Part shown: positions 1 through 8,335 of the stretch, in pieces | Layout of the letters: the number at the start of each line of letters is the position of its first letter | How positions within the stretch are numbered: the first letter of the stretch is position 1 | From: Cordilura impudica | Lineage: Eukaryota > Arthropoda > Insecta > Diptera > Scathophagidae | NCBI GenBank assembly: GCA_963682025.1 | Contig: OY821522.1 | Coordinates: forward strand, 31,035,009-31,099,008 | Direction of reading: 5' to 3' | Length of the DNA: 64,000 nt | Position numbers and translations under genes: made by a program | Notes under the pieces: model-generated | Told to the model about the DNA's origin: nothing | Database searches by the model: none | Seen by the model: the letters and a program-made list of their open reading frames with translations, nothing else

Positions 1-299
1 CTTATTTTCGCTTTTGATGCTTTTCCTTAGCAATTTTTGGTGCGATTATCTGGAACTTCAGGCGTACCCCACACCTGATTATATAGAAGTCGTATCTTAT
101 TAATTTAATTTAGGATGGCTTAGCTTTAAATAAATTGATAGACGCGTGCTATTGATTTGGTATCTTTTTATTAATATCACACAAAACGGAAAAAGCGCTA
201 AGTTGGCCGTACATTACATATCTTTCCCTTTATACGTGCCACCTTATTCACATATTCTTATTATCTACAGTCGGTGTTGCCAGATGGCAGATTACTACA
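1..299 (-). mobile_element. 5' end (leader plus LTR) of a second gypsy-1 copy, cut by the window edge
   Basis: This stretch matches 6532-6830 base for base as far as I can read. It holds the untranslated leader of gypsy-1 (1-81) and its 218 bp LTR (82-299), followed by the same AATT target sequence. The rest of this copy would lie left of the window. Because the insertion site is identical to that of the complete element, the two are not independent insertions; the region was duplicated after gypsy-1 inserted. Confidence 0.85.
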
Positions 300-615
300 A
301 ATTAAATAAATTTTGCAATATGAATAGCACCGAAAAACAATTAAATAAATTTTGTAATGTGAATAGTCCCAAAAAGACCCAAATAAAACAATATCGTGCT
401 GAACTAGTGTCGGTATGTTTGCAGTTTTAGTGAAAACAGCACAAGAGTGTTTGGTGACACGAGCAAACATATGTAGAACACACAAGTAGACCTCACATGA
501 AGGTATTATACGATTACTGTGAAATGCACTCGACAATCAATTGTATCTTTATGGGTCAATACACATGGTATTGAGGGCGAAATAAAATGTTATTTAAGTT
601 AGTGTATTTGATAAT
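300..615 (+). repeat. Duplicated fragment of the gypsy-2 LTR
   Basis: This is near-identical to 6831-7146 (one A/T difference is visible in the ATTGTATCTTTATG stretch) and similar to the solo LTR at 31046-31753. Identity stops abruptly after GTGTATTTGATAAT, which marks a duplication breakpoint inside the LTR. The small ORFs that cross it on both strands recur in both copies only because the DNA is duplicated. They carry no recognisable domain. Confidence 0.8.
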
Positions 616-709
616 AATTAAAATAAGAATTAAATTGTATTTTTTTAAGTGTTGGCTTTAATTAACCATTAAAATTTCTTCAAAATTAAATAAAAAATAA
701 AAATCATTT

Positions 710-866
710 TTGGCCGGAATTGACCATCGTGCAATGGCCCAATTTCTAAGAAATGAGAGAAATTTGATGAAAAACCCCAAATTGAAGCATGCATATGATA
801 ACGTGCTAAAAGAATATATTGACTTAGGTCAACCTAAATACTTCTTCAACCAATTATTATTACTAG
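710..866 (+). pseudogene. BEL/Pao retrotransposon pol scrap
   Basis: A short reading frame holds AMAQFLRNERNLMKNPKL followed by a YDNVLKEYIDLGQPKYF-type stretch. Its spacing resembles the segment just before the reverse transcriptase of BEL/Pao pol polyproteins, where a basic 'NP.L...Y...KEY..LGH' stretch is conserved. Only about 50 residues remain, with no ATG in frame (the frame opens at TTG), and the next repeat begins immediately downstream. The family assignment comes from pattern memory, so it is only moderately secure. It is a dead fragment. Confidence 0.5.
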
Positions 867-987
867 CGGATTCCAGCCCTCGAAATTCGAGCGCAAATTC
901 CAGGAAATTTTATTTTTTCATTAAATAAAGACCCTAAAAGTATGCAAATCAATTATATCCAATTCACAGCTCAACACAAAAACAAAC
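867..987. repeat. Dispersed repeat, copy 1 (CTAGCGGATTCCAGCCCTCG family)
   Basis: The run from ACTAGCGGATTCCAGCCCTC through the ATTTTATTTTTTCATTAAAT motif to AACACAAAAACAAAC recurs with point changes at 23068-23174. The end of an unidentified dispersed element is likely. I cannot name the family. Confidence 0.65.
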
Positions 988-1132
988 TCATTTCAAACAC
1001 GAACACGATTATTTTAGATGTATTTATAGAAATATTTAGTGATAGTAATAGAAATATTTCGTGATAAGAACAAAGATCACACATTATTGGAAATAACACA
1101 TTCGAGTGTTTTCCACTCATTAATATGCTGTT
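988..1132. other. AT-rich spacer, nothing recognised
   Basis: There is a small tandem of AGAAATATTTAGTGATAGTAAT/AGAAATATTTCGTGATAAG-like units near 1027-1065. No coding signal or known repeat is visible before the gypsy-2 LTR starts. Confidence 0.4.
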
Positions 1133-1187
1133 GTAATTTCAAGGTTATTACTCATCGTGCAAAAGAAAAGGAAAGGAAATAACAATT
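1133..1187 (+). repeat. gypsy-2 5' LTR, left part
   Basis: The LTR begins GTAATTTCAAGGTTATT, the same as the solo LTR at 31046, and is broken after AACAATT by insertion of gypsy-1. The uninterrupted solo LTR reads AACAATTAAATAAATTTT here. This shows the empty site and a 4 bp target duplication (AATT, 1184-1187 and 6831-6834). The LTR resumes at 6835. Confidence 0.85.
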
Positions 1188-1405
1188 TATAGAAGTCGTA
1201 TCTTATTAATTTAATTTAGGATGGCTTAGCTTTAAATAAATTGATAGACGCGTGCTATTGATTTGGTATCTTTTTATTAATATCACACAAAACGGAAAAA
1301 GCGCTAAGTTGGCCGTACATTACATATCTTTCCCTTTATACGTGCCACCTTATTTACATATTCTTATTATCTACAGTCGGTGTTGCCAGATGGCAGATTA
1401 CTACA
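1188..1405 (-). repeat. gypsy-1 3' LTR
   Basis: This is the downstream LTR of the minus-strand element. It is identical to 6613-6830 except one T/C (TTATTTACATAT here, TTATTCACATAT there). It abuts the AATT target duplicate on the left and the end of pol on the right. The gag-pol stop lies only about 36 bp from it. Confidence 0.92.
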
Positions 1406-1441
1406 ACTCGGCCAACCTGACACTACAATCGACCTCGATTG

Positions 1442-4400
1442 TTATTCATCTTCCAAGAATTCATCGTCTAAAAACTCGTAGTCTTCGTATTCGGTAGTGT
1501 TGCCTTCGGGTTCCGCTGAACTATTGTCTATTCTACTCTTATTTTCCAGCCACTTTCTTAACCGACTAGAATCGACTATACCGATATACGGCATTTGCGT
1601 TACTTGGCAGTTTTCCACATCCGATATTTCATAACGGTCATTATCCAATCGTTTCTGAATAAAATACGGTCCTCGATATTTTGGTATTAATTTTTTCTTC
1701 GCACCGGTTGTTGTGTCAACATTTTTTAAGACCACTAAGTCTCCTACTTCGAAAGATTTTGCCGGTTTGTGATGCTCATTGAAATATCTTAGATTGTACG
1801 ATTGAGACCTCTTGATAGCGTTCGATGCTGTCTCCCTAATCGAGTTTAAATTTTCTGTCTCTTCACCGTAAGCTTCCTGCACATGTTCGCTCAGTTCGTC
1901 AATCGTTTCACCGCGCTGTTCAATTCCGAATAACATTTTACTAGGCAATTGCCCTGTCGCGCGGTGTACGGTATTATTAATGGCGAATTCCACCCGCGAC
2001 AACTTCTCCACCCAGTCGGAATGCTCTATAGGTTCTGTTAATTTTGCCAACATTGCCCTTAAGTCCCTATTAACCCTCTCCACCTGTCCATTCGATTGTG
2101 GCGATGCCACTGACACCTTCACATGCCCAATATTGTGCTCCGTTAAAAATCTACAAAATTCGCTGGATGTGAAGCATGTCCCCCGGTCACTAATTATCCT
2201 ACGTGGTCGGCTGTAAGCCTCGAAATATTTCCTCAGGGCACACAGTACCTCTTTTGTTCCCGTCGACTTTACTGAGTACAGTTTTGTAAATTTTGTAAAC
2301 GCATCTACTACTACTAAGATATGCTTTCTTTTAGACCTTGTCGACGGTAAAGGGCCAAAGTGATCTATGTGTAATGTGTCAAATGGTATTGGCGCCTTAT
2401 CTATGTTACATAAATTTCTTTCGTTTTTTCTATGCGGCGCCGAGTAATAGATGCATTTCAGGCAATTGCGTATGAATCGGTCCAATTTATCCCTCATGTT
2501 TGGGAACCAGTAACATTTCTTTATCCGATTAATGCACTTTTCTATTCCTACATGGCCGTATTTTTCGTGTGTCAGTTTCATTATATTTTCTTCCATTTCC
2601 GCGGGTACATATAGTTGCCTCTGGCCCTGCGGGCCCGCTCGGAAAACCAACCCGTTGTCTAACTCATATCCCTCCATGTTCCCTTCCTCTAATTTCCTTC
2701 GCAATGCCCGGATGTTAATGTCCCTCGATTGTGCGATTTGTATGTTCGAATCGACCTCGTATCTTTCCACGGCAGCAATGATCGGTGCACGGCTTAGTGC
2801 ATCTACGTGGGCCATCAATTCGCCTCTGCGGTGTCGGATACTATAGTCATAGTTTTCTAATTCTAACGCCCACCTTGCTATCCTCGGGTTTATTAATTTC
2901 CTATTCAGTGTGAGCGTAAGTGCGTTGCAGTCTGTTATAATCGAGAACGAAATCCCCTCCAAATATACTCGAAATCGTCTTAGGGCATAAATAATGGCGA
3001 GAGTTTCTAACTCGAAACTATGGTATTTCGCCTCCGGGCTTGAAGCACACTTGGAGTAATAAGCTACTGGGTGAAATTTCCTGTCTTCCTGCTTCTGTAA
3101 AAGTACCGCGCCATAACCCTTTGAACTAGCGTCGGTATGTAATTCTGTCTCGCGAAGGGGGTTGTATACCGCTAAAACTGGCGAGTTCATTAATCTCTCT
3201 TTCAGTGTTAAAAATGCCTCTGTGCATTCAAATGTCCAGTTAAAGGTTTCTTTTTTCAGCTGTGTTAACGGCCTTGCTATCCTTGAGAAATCTAGGACAA
3301 ATCTGCGGAAAAATGAAAATAATCCCAAGCACCGTTCCAGTTCCCCATGGTCCGTAGGCCTCGGATAGTCCCGAATTGTCCTGATATGCCCATCATTGGG
3401 GCGTATCCCGTCTTCATTTACGCGATAACCCAGATAATCAAGTTCACGGTATGCGAATTTACACTTTTTTAAATTCAGTTTTAATCCCGCCGTTTTTAGG
3501 GCTCGTAACACTCTTGCCAAAATGTCCACGTGCCTCTCAAACGTTTCGGTTGCAATACTAATGTCATCCAGATATACCACTATCTCCCCTTTGTCGATAA
3601 ATTCTCTCAAAACCATATTGATAAACCGCTGAAAGACGGCCCCTGCGTTCTTGAGGCCGAAAGGCATGTAGCGATATTCGAACTGTCCCAAGGGCGTAAC
3701 AAAAGCTGTATATTGAATGGAGTCGGCGTGCATCGGCACTTGGTGAAAACTGTTTTCTAAGTCGAGGGTTGAAAAATATTTCTTGTTGCCCAGGTAGTCG
3801 AGGCAGTCCTCGATCACGGGCAGAGGGTAATTGTCCTTCAAGGTTATCCTATTCAATGATCGATAATCGACACACATCCTTAAATTCCCGTTTTTCCTCC
3901 TAACTAACACGATTGGGGAAGCATAAGGGGACTCGCTCGGTCGAATTATGCCCTTTTCCAACAGTTGACCCAGTGTTTCCTTTACTTCGCATCGTTCGCG
4001 ATACGAAAGTCGTCGTGGCCCGCTATGTACTGGCACGTCGTTTGTCAATCTTATTCTCATACAGTAGTCCGTCGGCCTTGCGGTGTCCTCTGGGGACACG
4101 AAATAGTTTGCATCTAGCACCGATCGTAAAACACAAGCATCCGCTGAAGTTATGTTATTATCTATGTCAATATCAATACCGGTCTCAACCGCACCTACAA
4201 CCGGTTTTATTTCCGCGCATTCGTCATTTTCTTCAATTATTTGTAATTCGCTAATATCTGGATTTCCGGACCCCTGTATTTCAGAAACCATTGGATTCGT
4301 TCTGATCGGTTTTCCTATTACGTTCAATAATTTAGCATTCTTACAATTTTCAGTTTTCACAAAATCAAGTTCATTATAAAAAGGCAAAATCTTAAACAAG

Positions 4401-5539
4401 TTATCTTCTGTGGCTGGACTTTTCACTACCTCCTGCGGAACTTTATATAATTTAAACAATCTAAGTGCACTGATTACTTCAACCTCTGGTTTTTTATTAA
4501 TTTTATTTACATTTAATTTCATAAGTTCATTTGCGTCATAGCTTCTTTTCACCCGGCATAGACGTATGTTAAATTTTGAAAGTAAGTCGCGCCCAATTAG
4601 CAGCGGCGTAACAGCCTCCTCGTCTGGTAAAATAAAAAAACCATGAAATATAATTTTACTGTCAAATTTAATTTTACATTTAACGCGCCCGAACATACTT
4701 ATTTGTTTATTACCAATACCACGATATTGGGTTGCCGCTTTCTTTTCGTCGATCTTGAATGGGACTAACGACTTTCGCACGCAGCTAATGGGACTACCGG
4801 AATCAAATAAGGAGAGTAATGTGATTGGTTCAGTGCACTTATTTTGTTTAATGAAGGCAACACTTACCGTCTGGAATTCATCGAATGTTTCATTTGGTTC
4901 GGCTCTGGTCATTGCAGCGGCAACCCTCTGTTTTCTTGGACAGTCCTTATGGTAATGTCCCACTTCAGCACATATGAAGCATGAGTTTGGTGGTCGCTTC
5001 GGCTTCTGGCACTGGCTCTGGAAATGCCCGAATTGCGAACAATTGAAGCATCGGACTTCAGCGTCAGGCGGTTTTGCTGGATTTAAATTCATGGCGGCCA
5101 TCTTTGGTTTGTTGGCGACCGCACCCATGGTCCTCATTGGCCCGACTCGTGCTTGGTGTCGACGCTGTTCGTACCGATCCATCCGCTTGACGAGCTCATC
5201 GATTGTACTCGCTCCGTACAGGTATGAGATCGAGTAATTGTTATCAGGAATGCCGTCGATAATCATATCTACCAGCTCCTGCTCGTCGATGTCTGCTTTA
5301 GCGGCAATTGACTGCATCGTAACTAAATAGCTAATGCAAGACTCATTTGGTTTTAATACTCGCGACCGCAGTTGCCGATACACCTCTTGCCGCAACACTG
5401 TACGTCTGAACATATTTGTCATTCTTGCCTTCAGTTGCTCATACCCCATGAGGCCTAAGTTATTGACGAAATTTTTCGCCGTACCCTCTAATCGCCGGCG
5501 CACACCAACGCACTTTTCTTTTTCACTGTAGCCATACAC
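1442..5539 (-). CDS. gypsy-1 gag-pol, main part (capsid end, nucleocapsid, PR, RT, RNase H, IN)
   Basis: This 1365-codon frame encodes a Ty3/Gypsy polyprotein. Two CCHC zinc knuckles (CFNCSQFGHFQSQC and CFICAEVGHYHKDC) lie near residues 163-205. A retropepsin motif LFDSGSP follows near 245. The reverse transcriptase has MPFGLKNAGAVFQRF and the YLDD active site near 655. RNase H has LHTDASSKGYGA near 803. The integrase has an HHCC finger (HEKYGHVGIEKC...CLKC) and its catalytic residues in HIDHFGP, ISDRGT (near 1118) and SNGQVERVNRDL. A GPYF-type module follows, then an acidic tail. It is in the same frame as the upstream gag segment, separated only by a TAG and four codons, so its apparent GTG start is not a real start. 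Reverse transcription and integration of the element are its expected roles. Confidence 0.93.
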   Translation of the reverse strand: MYGYSEKEKCVGVRRRLEGTAKNFVNNLGLMGYEQLKARMTNMFRRTVLRQEVYRQLRSRVLKPNESCISYLVTMQSIAAKADIDEQELVDMIIDGIPDNNYSISYLYGASTIDELVKRMDRYEQRRHQARVGPMRTMGAVANKPKMAAMNLNPAKPPDAEVRCFNCSQFGHFQSQCQKPKRPPNSCFICAEVGHYHKDCPRKQRVAAAMTRAEPNETFDEFQTVSVAFIKQNKCTEPITLLSLFDSGSPISCVRKSLVPFKIDEKKAATQYRGIGNKQISMFGRVKCKIKFDSKIIFHGFFILPDEEAVTPLLIGRDLLSKFNIRLCRVKRSYDANELMKLNVNKINKKPEVEVISALRLFKLYKVPQEVVKSPATEDNLFKILPFYNELDFVKTENCKNAKLLNVIGKPIRTNPMVSEIQGSGNPDISELQIIEENDECAEIKPVVGAVETGIDIDIDNNITSADACVLRSVLDANYFVSPEDTARPTDYCMRIRLTNDVPVHSGPRRLSYRERCEVKETLGQLLEKGIIRPSESPYASPIVLVRRKNGNLRMCVDYRSLNRITLKDNYPLPVIEDCLDYLGNKKYFSTLDLENSFHQVPMHADSIQYTAFVTPLGQFEYRYMPFGLKNAGAVFQRFINMVLREFIDKGEIVVYLDDISIATETFERHVDILARVLRALKTAGLKLNLKKCKFAYRELDYLGYRVNEDGIRPNDGHIRTIRDYPRPTDHGELERCLGLFSFFRRFVLDFSRIARPLTQLKKETFNWTFECTEAFLTLKERLMNSPVLAVYNPLRETELHTDASSKGYGAVLLQKQEDRKFHPVAYYSKCASSPEAKYHSFELETLAIIYALRRFRVYLEGISFSIITDCNALTLTLNRKLINPRIARWALELENYDYSIRHRRGELMAHVDALSRAPIIAAVERYEVDSNIQIAQSRDINIRALRRKLEEGNMEGYELDNGLVFRAGPQGQRQLYVPAEMEENIMKLTHEKYGHVGIEKCINRIKKCYWFPNMRDKLDRFIRNCLKCIYYSAPHRKNERNLCNIDKAPIPFDTLHIDHFGPLPSTRSKRKHILVVVDAFTKFTKLYSVKSTGTKEVLCALRKYFEAYSRPRRIISDRGTCFTSSEFCRFLTEHNIGHVKVSVASPQSNGQVERVNRDLRAMLAKLTEPIEHSDWVEKLSRVEFAINNTVHRATGQLPSKMLFGIEQRGETIDELSEHVQEAYGEETENLNSIRETASNAIKRSQSYNLRYFNEHHKPAKSFEVGDLVVLKNVDTTTGAKKKLIPKYRGPYFIQKRLDNDRYEISDVENCQVTQMPYIGIVDSSRLRKWLENKSRIDNSSAEPEGNTTEYEDYEFLDDEFLEDE

Positions 5540-5551
5540 ATTCGTATAGTC

Positions 5552-6418
5552 CTAGAACTGTACGAACCACTTAACAATGTCATAGTGGTCATCCCCACTG
5601 AATGACGGTATGGCGGCGTCCAGTTCGATCAGGTCCATGTGTCGGGTGTGTGTACTTTGGTTCTGACCTGCCTCTAGCTCGCGTATTTGTCGCTGCAATT
5701 TCAGAACTTCCAGGCGAATTTGTAAATTTTTTAATTCTTCTTCAGACGCTGCGTTAAAGGCGCTAATGGTAGCTGCGTTGATGTATGGGGTCGGTTCCAC
5801 CGATTCAGCAGTATTGCCGCTTGTTGCCCCATCGGTAGCCCGACCAGTGGCATTGGGGCCCTTAACCGGCATCACCTGGGCCGCATATGTATGGGTAGCA
5901 GGTGTATGATCATTCGGGGCAAGGGCAGCAGATGTATAGGCAGCGGTTGTATTGTCAGCAGAAGTGTTAACGGCAGTAGTGTATGCGGCAGAGGTATGTA
6001 CAGCTGGTGTATAGACGGCAGATGTATTATATATGGCAGAGGTATGCACAGCTGGTGTATAAACGGCAGATGTAGTGTATACGGCAGAGGTATGTACAGC
6101 TGGTGTACGGACAGAAGATGTATGATCAGCGGATACACGGACAGCAGTTATGTCTACGTCGGAAATATCGTCAGCGGGCATAAGGACGGCAGGCATAATG
6201 GCAGCAGGTGGCATATCATTATGACCACTTATCTCACCATCGGTGGCCATGATGGTTACAACTCTATCGTCTGTGGCTGACATTTCAGTCACTACCTCGT
6301 ACTTCGGCAATGCCTCGAAGAGCGAGAACAGTTGGCTCAGTGTGGCTGATTCGGGGAATTCAACACCGGCATCTACCAGTGCTTCCATAAGGGCACTTCG
6401 ACTCGGACGTAAGTCCAT
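5552..6418 (-). CDS. gypsy-1 gag N-terminal part, ended by an amber codon
   Basis: The likely start is the ATG in AAAATGGACTTACG at 6418; the frame is open somewhat further upstream, but only from a GTG. The N-terminal part is helical, followed by a Thr/Ala/Val/His-rich stretch made of tandem units such as TPAVHTSAVYTTSA, encoded around 5895-6165. After that comes a helical region and the start of the capsid-like domain (FSGDDHYDIVKWFVQF). The TAG at 5552-5554 falls inside the capsid domain, well before the zinc knuckles and not at a gag/pol boundary. A loss-of-function nonsense mutation is therefore more likely than programmed readthrough. The same frame continues directly into the downstream part. 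Confidence 0.85.
   Translation of the reverse strand: MDLRPSRSALMEALVDAGVEFPESATLSQLFSLFEALPKYEVVTEMSATDDRVVTIMATDGEISGHNDMPPAAIMPAVLMPADDISDVDITAVRVSADHTSSVRTPAVHTSAVYTTSAVYTPAVHTSAIYNTSAVYTPAVHTSAAYTTAVNTSADNTTAAYTSAALAPNDHTPATHTYAAQVMPVKGPNATGRATDGATSGNTAESVEPTPYINAATISAFNAASEEELKNLQIRLEVLKLQRQIRELEAGQNQSTHTRHMDLIELDAAIPSFSGDDHYDIVKWFVQF
5895..6165 (-). repeat. Tandem repeats coding a Thr/Ala/His-rich gag linker
   Basis: Units built on GCAGAGGTATGTACAGCTGG and related 18-57 bp blocks recur about eight times. They keep the reading frame and give a low-complexity TPAVHTSAVYT-type linker. Length variation between copies of the element would be expected here. Confidence 0.75.
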
Positions 6419-6612
6419 TTTGTAATTATAATTACAACTGGGTAAGTTTCGTAAAATGATTTTTGTAGCGGCAGTCACAAAACCCAACGACACAATACTC
6501 TTGGCAGCTAGGATGTCACGCTTGGTTCGTACTTATTTTCGCTTTTGATGCTTTTCCTTAGCAATTTTTGGTGCGATTATCTGGAACTTCAGGCGTACCC
6601 CACACCTGATTA

Positions 6613-6830
6613 TATAGAAGTCGTATCTTATTAATTTAATTTAGGATGGCTTAGCTTTAAATAAATTGATAGACGCGTGCTATTGATTTGGTATCTTTTT
6701 ATTAATATCACACAAAACGGAAAAAGCGCTAAGTTGGCCGTACATTACATATCTTTCCCTTTATACGTGCCACCTTATTCACATATTCTTATTATCTACA
6801 GTCGGTGTTGCCAGATGGCAGATTACTACA
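6613..6830 (-). repeat. gypsy-1 5' LTR
   Basis: This is the upstream LTR of the minus-strand element and would carry its promoter. It abuts the leader on the left and the AATT duplicate on the right. It is identical to the LTR at 82-299. Confidence 0.92.
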
Positions 6831-7460
6831 AATTAAATAAATTTTGCAATATGAATAGCACCGAAAAACAATTAAATAAATTTTGTAATGTGAATAGTCC
6901 CAAAAAGACCCAAATAAAACAATATCGTGCTGAACTAGTGTCGGTATGTTTGCAGTTTTAGTGAAAACAGCACAAGAGTGTTTGGTGACACGAGCAAACA
7001 TATGTAGAACACACAAGTAGACCTCACATGAAGGTATTATACGATTACTGTGAAATGCACTCGACAATCAATTGTAACTTTATGGGTCAATACACATGGT
7101 ATTGAGGGCGAAATAAAATGTTATTTAAGTTAGTGTATTTGATAATTTTAAGGTAGTCTAAGGTTGACAGTTAAAAAGAAACGTCTAAAATATGAGTCTA
7201 AAAATCACAACCAAAATATACAAGTTGTTCAAAAATAATAGTTTTAAATAAAATGAAGTCCACAGTGTACATAAAGTGTAAAAAATGAGAATAGACTAAG
7301 AAAATGTTTAAAATAAAGACACACAAATATATCTTGTGAAAACCTTTAAATAGATATGAATCTTGTATTTGAAAAGATAGTAAGTTAAAGTGAGTATCAT
7401 ATAGAACACCAAACAGGACAATTATCATCACAGAACAAGTTAAAGTAAATCATAAATTAC
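6831..7460 (+). repeat. gypsy-2 5' LTR, right part
   Basis: This is the continuation of the LTR begun at 1133. It ends in AAATTAC, an exact inverted repeat of the LTR start GTAATTT. Compared with the solo LTR at 31046-31753 it has an extra insert of about 30 bp after GTGTATTTGATAA. It is followed by one base and then TGGCGATCC. Confidence 0.85.
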
Positions 7461-7461
7461 A

Positions 7462-7479
7462 TGGCGATCCTAAGGATGG
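7462..7479 (+). promoter_or_regulatory. Candidate tRNA primer-binding site of gypsy-2
   Basis: TGGCGATCCTAAGGATGG starts one base after the LTR. Retroviral-type primer sites begin TGG and sit exactly here. I cannot say which tRNA would match. Confidence 0.5.
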
Positions 7480-7810
7480 GAACACTGGGAAATAGAACAT
7501 CAGCTATTGAATTATCCAAAACTCCAACAACTATTTACTACAGCAACTATCACGTTACTCCAACAACTACACCATCAAACAACTCCAGAAATTACTCCAA
7601 CAACTCAAGAAATTACTCCAACGACTTCAGCATCAAACGAAGCCTACAACCAAAGAAATTAAAGCTAAGTAAAAAAATTATAATTCTTATTGTTATCTAT
7701 AAAAAAAAAAATAATTAGTGAATTAAACCAAAGTGAAGAAAATTTTTTATAACCATATACATACATATATATAATATAATATAACTGTTCGTTGTATGAA
7801 AATTTGACCT

Positions 7811-7996
7811 ATGGGAAACCAAGCGTCATTACAGGAGACAGTGCTCGCAGCACCTACTGCTGTCAGCGTTAGTGCAGAAGTAATAATTTTGATCTGCGTC
7901 ATAACGACAATAATAGTGGTAGTAAGATATTTAAAAAGATTTGTAAAAAAGGAAATAAAGAGACAAGGCGTAAGAGCCCGATTACAAGATGTTTAA
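7811..7996 (+). CDS. Small leader ORF: predicted N-myristoylated membrane peptide
   Basis: This 61-codon ATG frame lies in the gypsy-2 leader between the LTR and gag. It begins MGNQAS, which fits the N-myristoylation pattern (Gly2, Ser6). A hydrophobic span of about 16 residues follows (VIILICVITTIIVVV), then a strongly basic tail (KRFVKKEIKRQ). This arrangement suggests a tiny membrane-anchored protein with a cytoplasmic basic end. Most of this element is full of stops, yet this frame is clean. No family is recognised from sequence alone. It could be chance in an AT-rich leader, but the ordered motifs argue mildly against that. Confidence 0.5.
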   Translation: MGNQASLQETVLAAPTAVSVSAEVIILICVITTIIVVVRYLKRFVKKEIKRQGVRARLQDV

Positions 7997-8278
7997 TAAA
8001 AAGAAAAATTTTTAATTTATAAGTATTAAAAAAAACAAAAAAAAAGGAAAACAATTTTTTTCTGATTATTATTTTAAATAAACTTAATGCATAAAATTTA
8101 AAAAAAAAATATAAAAGGGAAGAGGAAACTTTGTAATAACATAAGATAAATTAATTAAGTTTTTTTTTTATATTCGGATATTTTAAATACAAATTTACAT
8201 TCTGAACATAAATTACATTAAATTACATAAGAGAATAAAACTTATATGAAATATAATTAAAATTTTTTTATTGTGCTA

Positions 8279-8335
8279 ATGGAAAAGATATTTTCAGAGT
8301 TAAATAGACAAATCTCTAATGCAATGAAATCACTA
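8279..8335 (+). pseudogene. gypsy-2 gag, first 19 codons before LINE insertion
   Basis: The frame opens at ATGGAAAAGATATTTTC and runs 19 codons to ATGAAATCACTA. It then stops being gag because the LINE begins. The same 13 bp, AATGAAATCACTA, recurs at 11596-11608, where the gag frame resumes. A cytosolic Gag structural role is inferred from position only. Confidence 0.75.

Larger units (their letters stand above)
1188..6830 (-). mobile_element. gypsy-1: near-complete Ty3/Gypsy LTR retrotransposon
   Basis: The element is 5643 bp long, with two 218 bp LTRs that differ at one visible site and a 4 bp AATT target duplication. On the minus strand the LTR begins TGTAGTAATC and ends CTTCTATA. Inside lies a leader, then one gag-pol reading frame in the order gag, zinc knuckles, protease, reverse transcriptase, RNase H, integrase, which is the Ty3/Gypsy order. 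There is no env. The near-identical LTRs imply recent insertion. It lies antisense inside the 5' LTR of gypsy-2. I could not match the primer-binding site to a tRNA by eye. Confidence 0.93.

Noticed and set aside
146..430. 94-codon frame repeated identically at 6677-6961
   Set aside because: It crosses the gypsy-1 LTR, the target site and the host LTR, so it cannot be an ancestral gene. Its identity comes from the duplication.
5552..5554. Amber codon as programmed readthrough between gag and pol
   Set aside because: It sits in the capsid domain upstream of the zinc knuckles, not at the gag/pol border, and no pseudoknot-like structure is evident.
5872..6280. Overlapping frames on both strands across the gag tandem repeat (Pro/Leu/His-rich and Gly/Ser/Arg-rich)
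   Set aside because: They are alternate-frame readings of the repeat. Only the Thr/Ala/His frame is in phase with the conserved gag domains.
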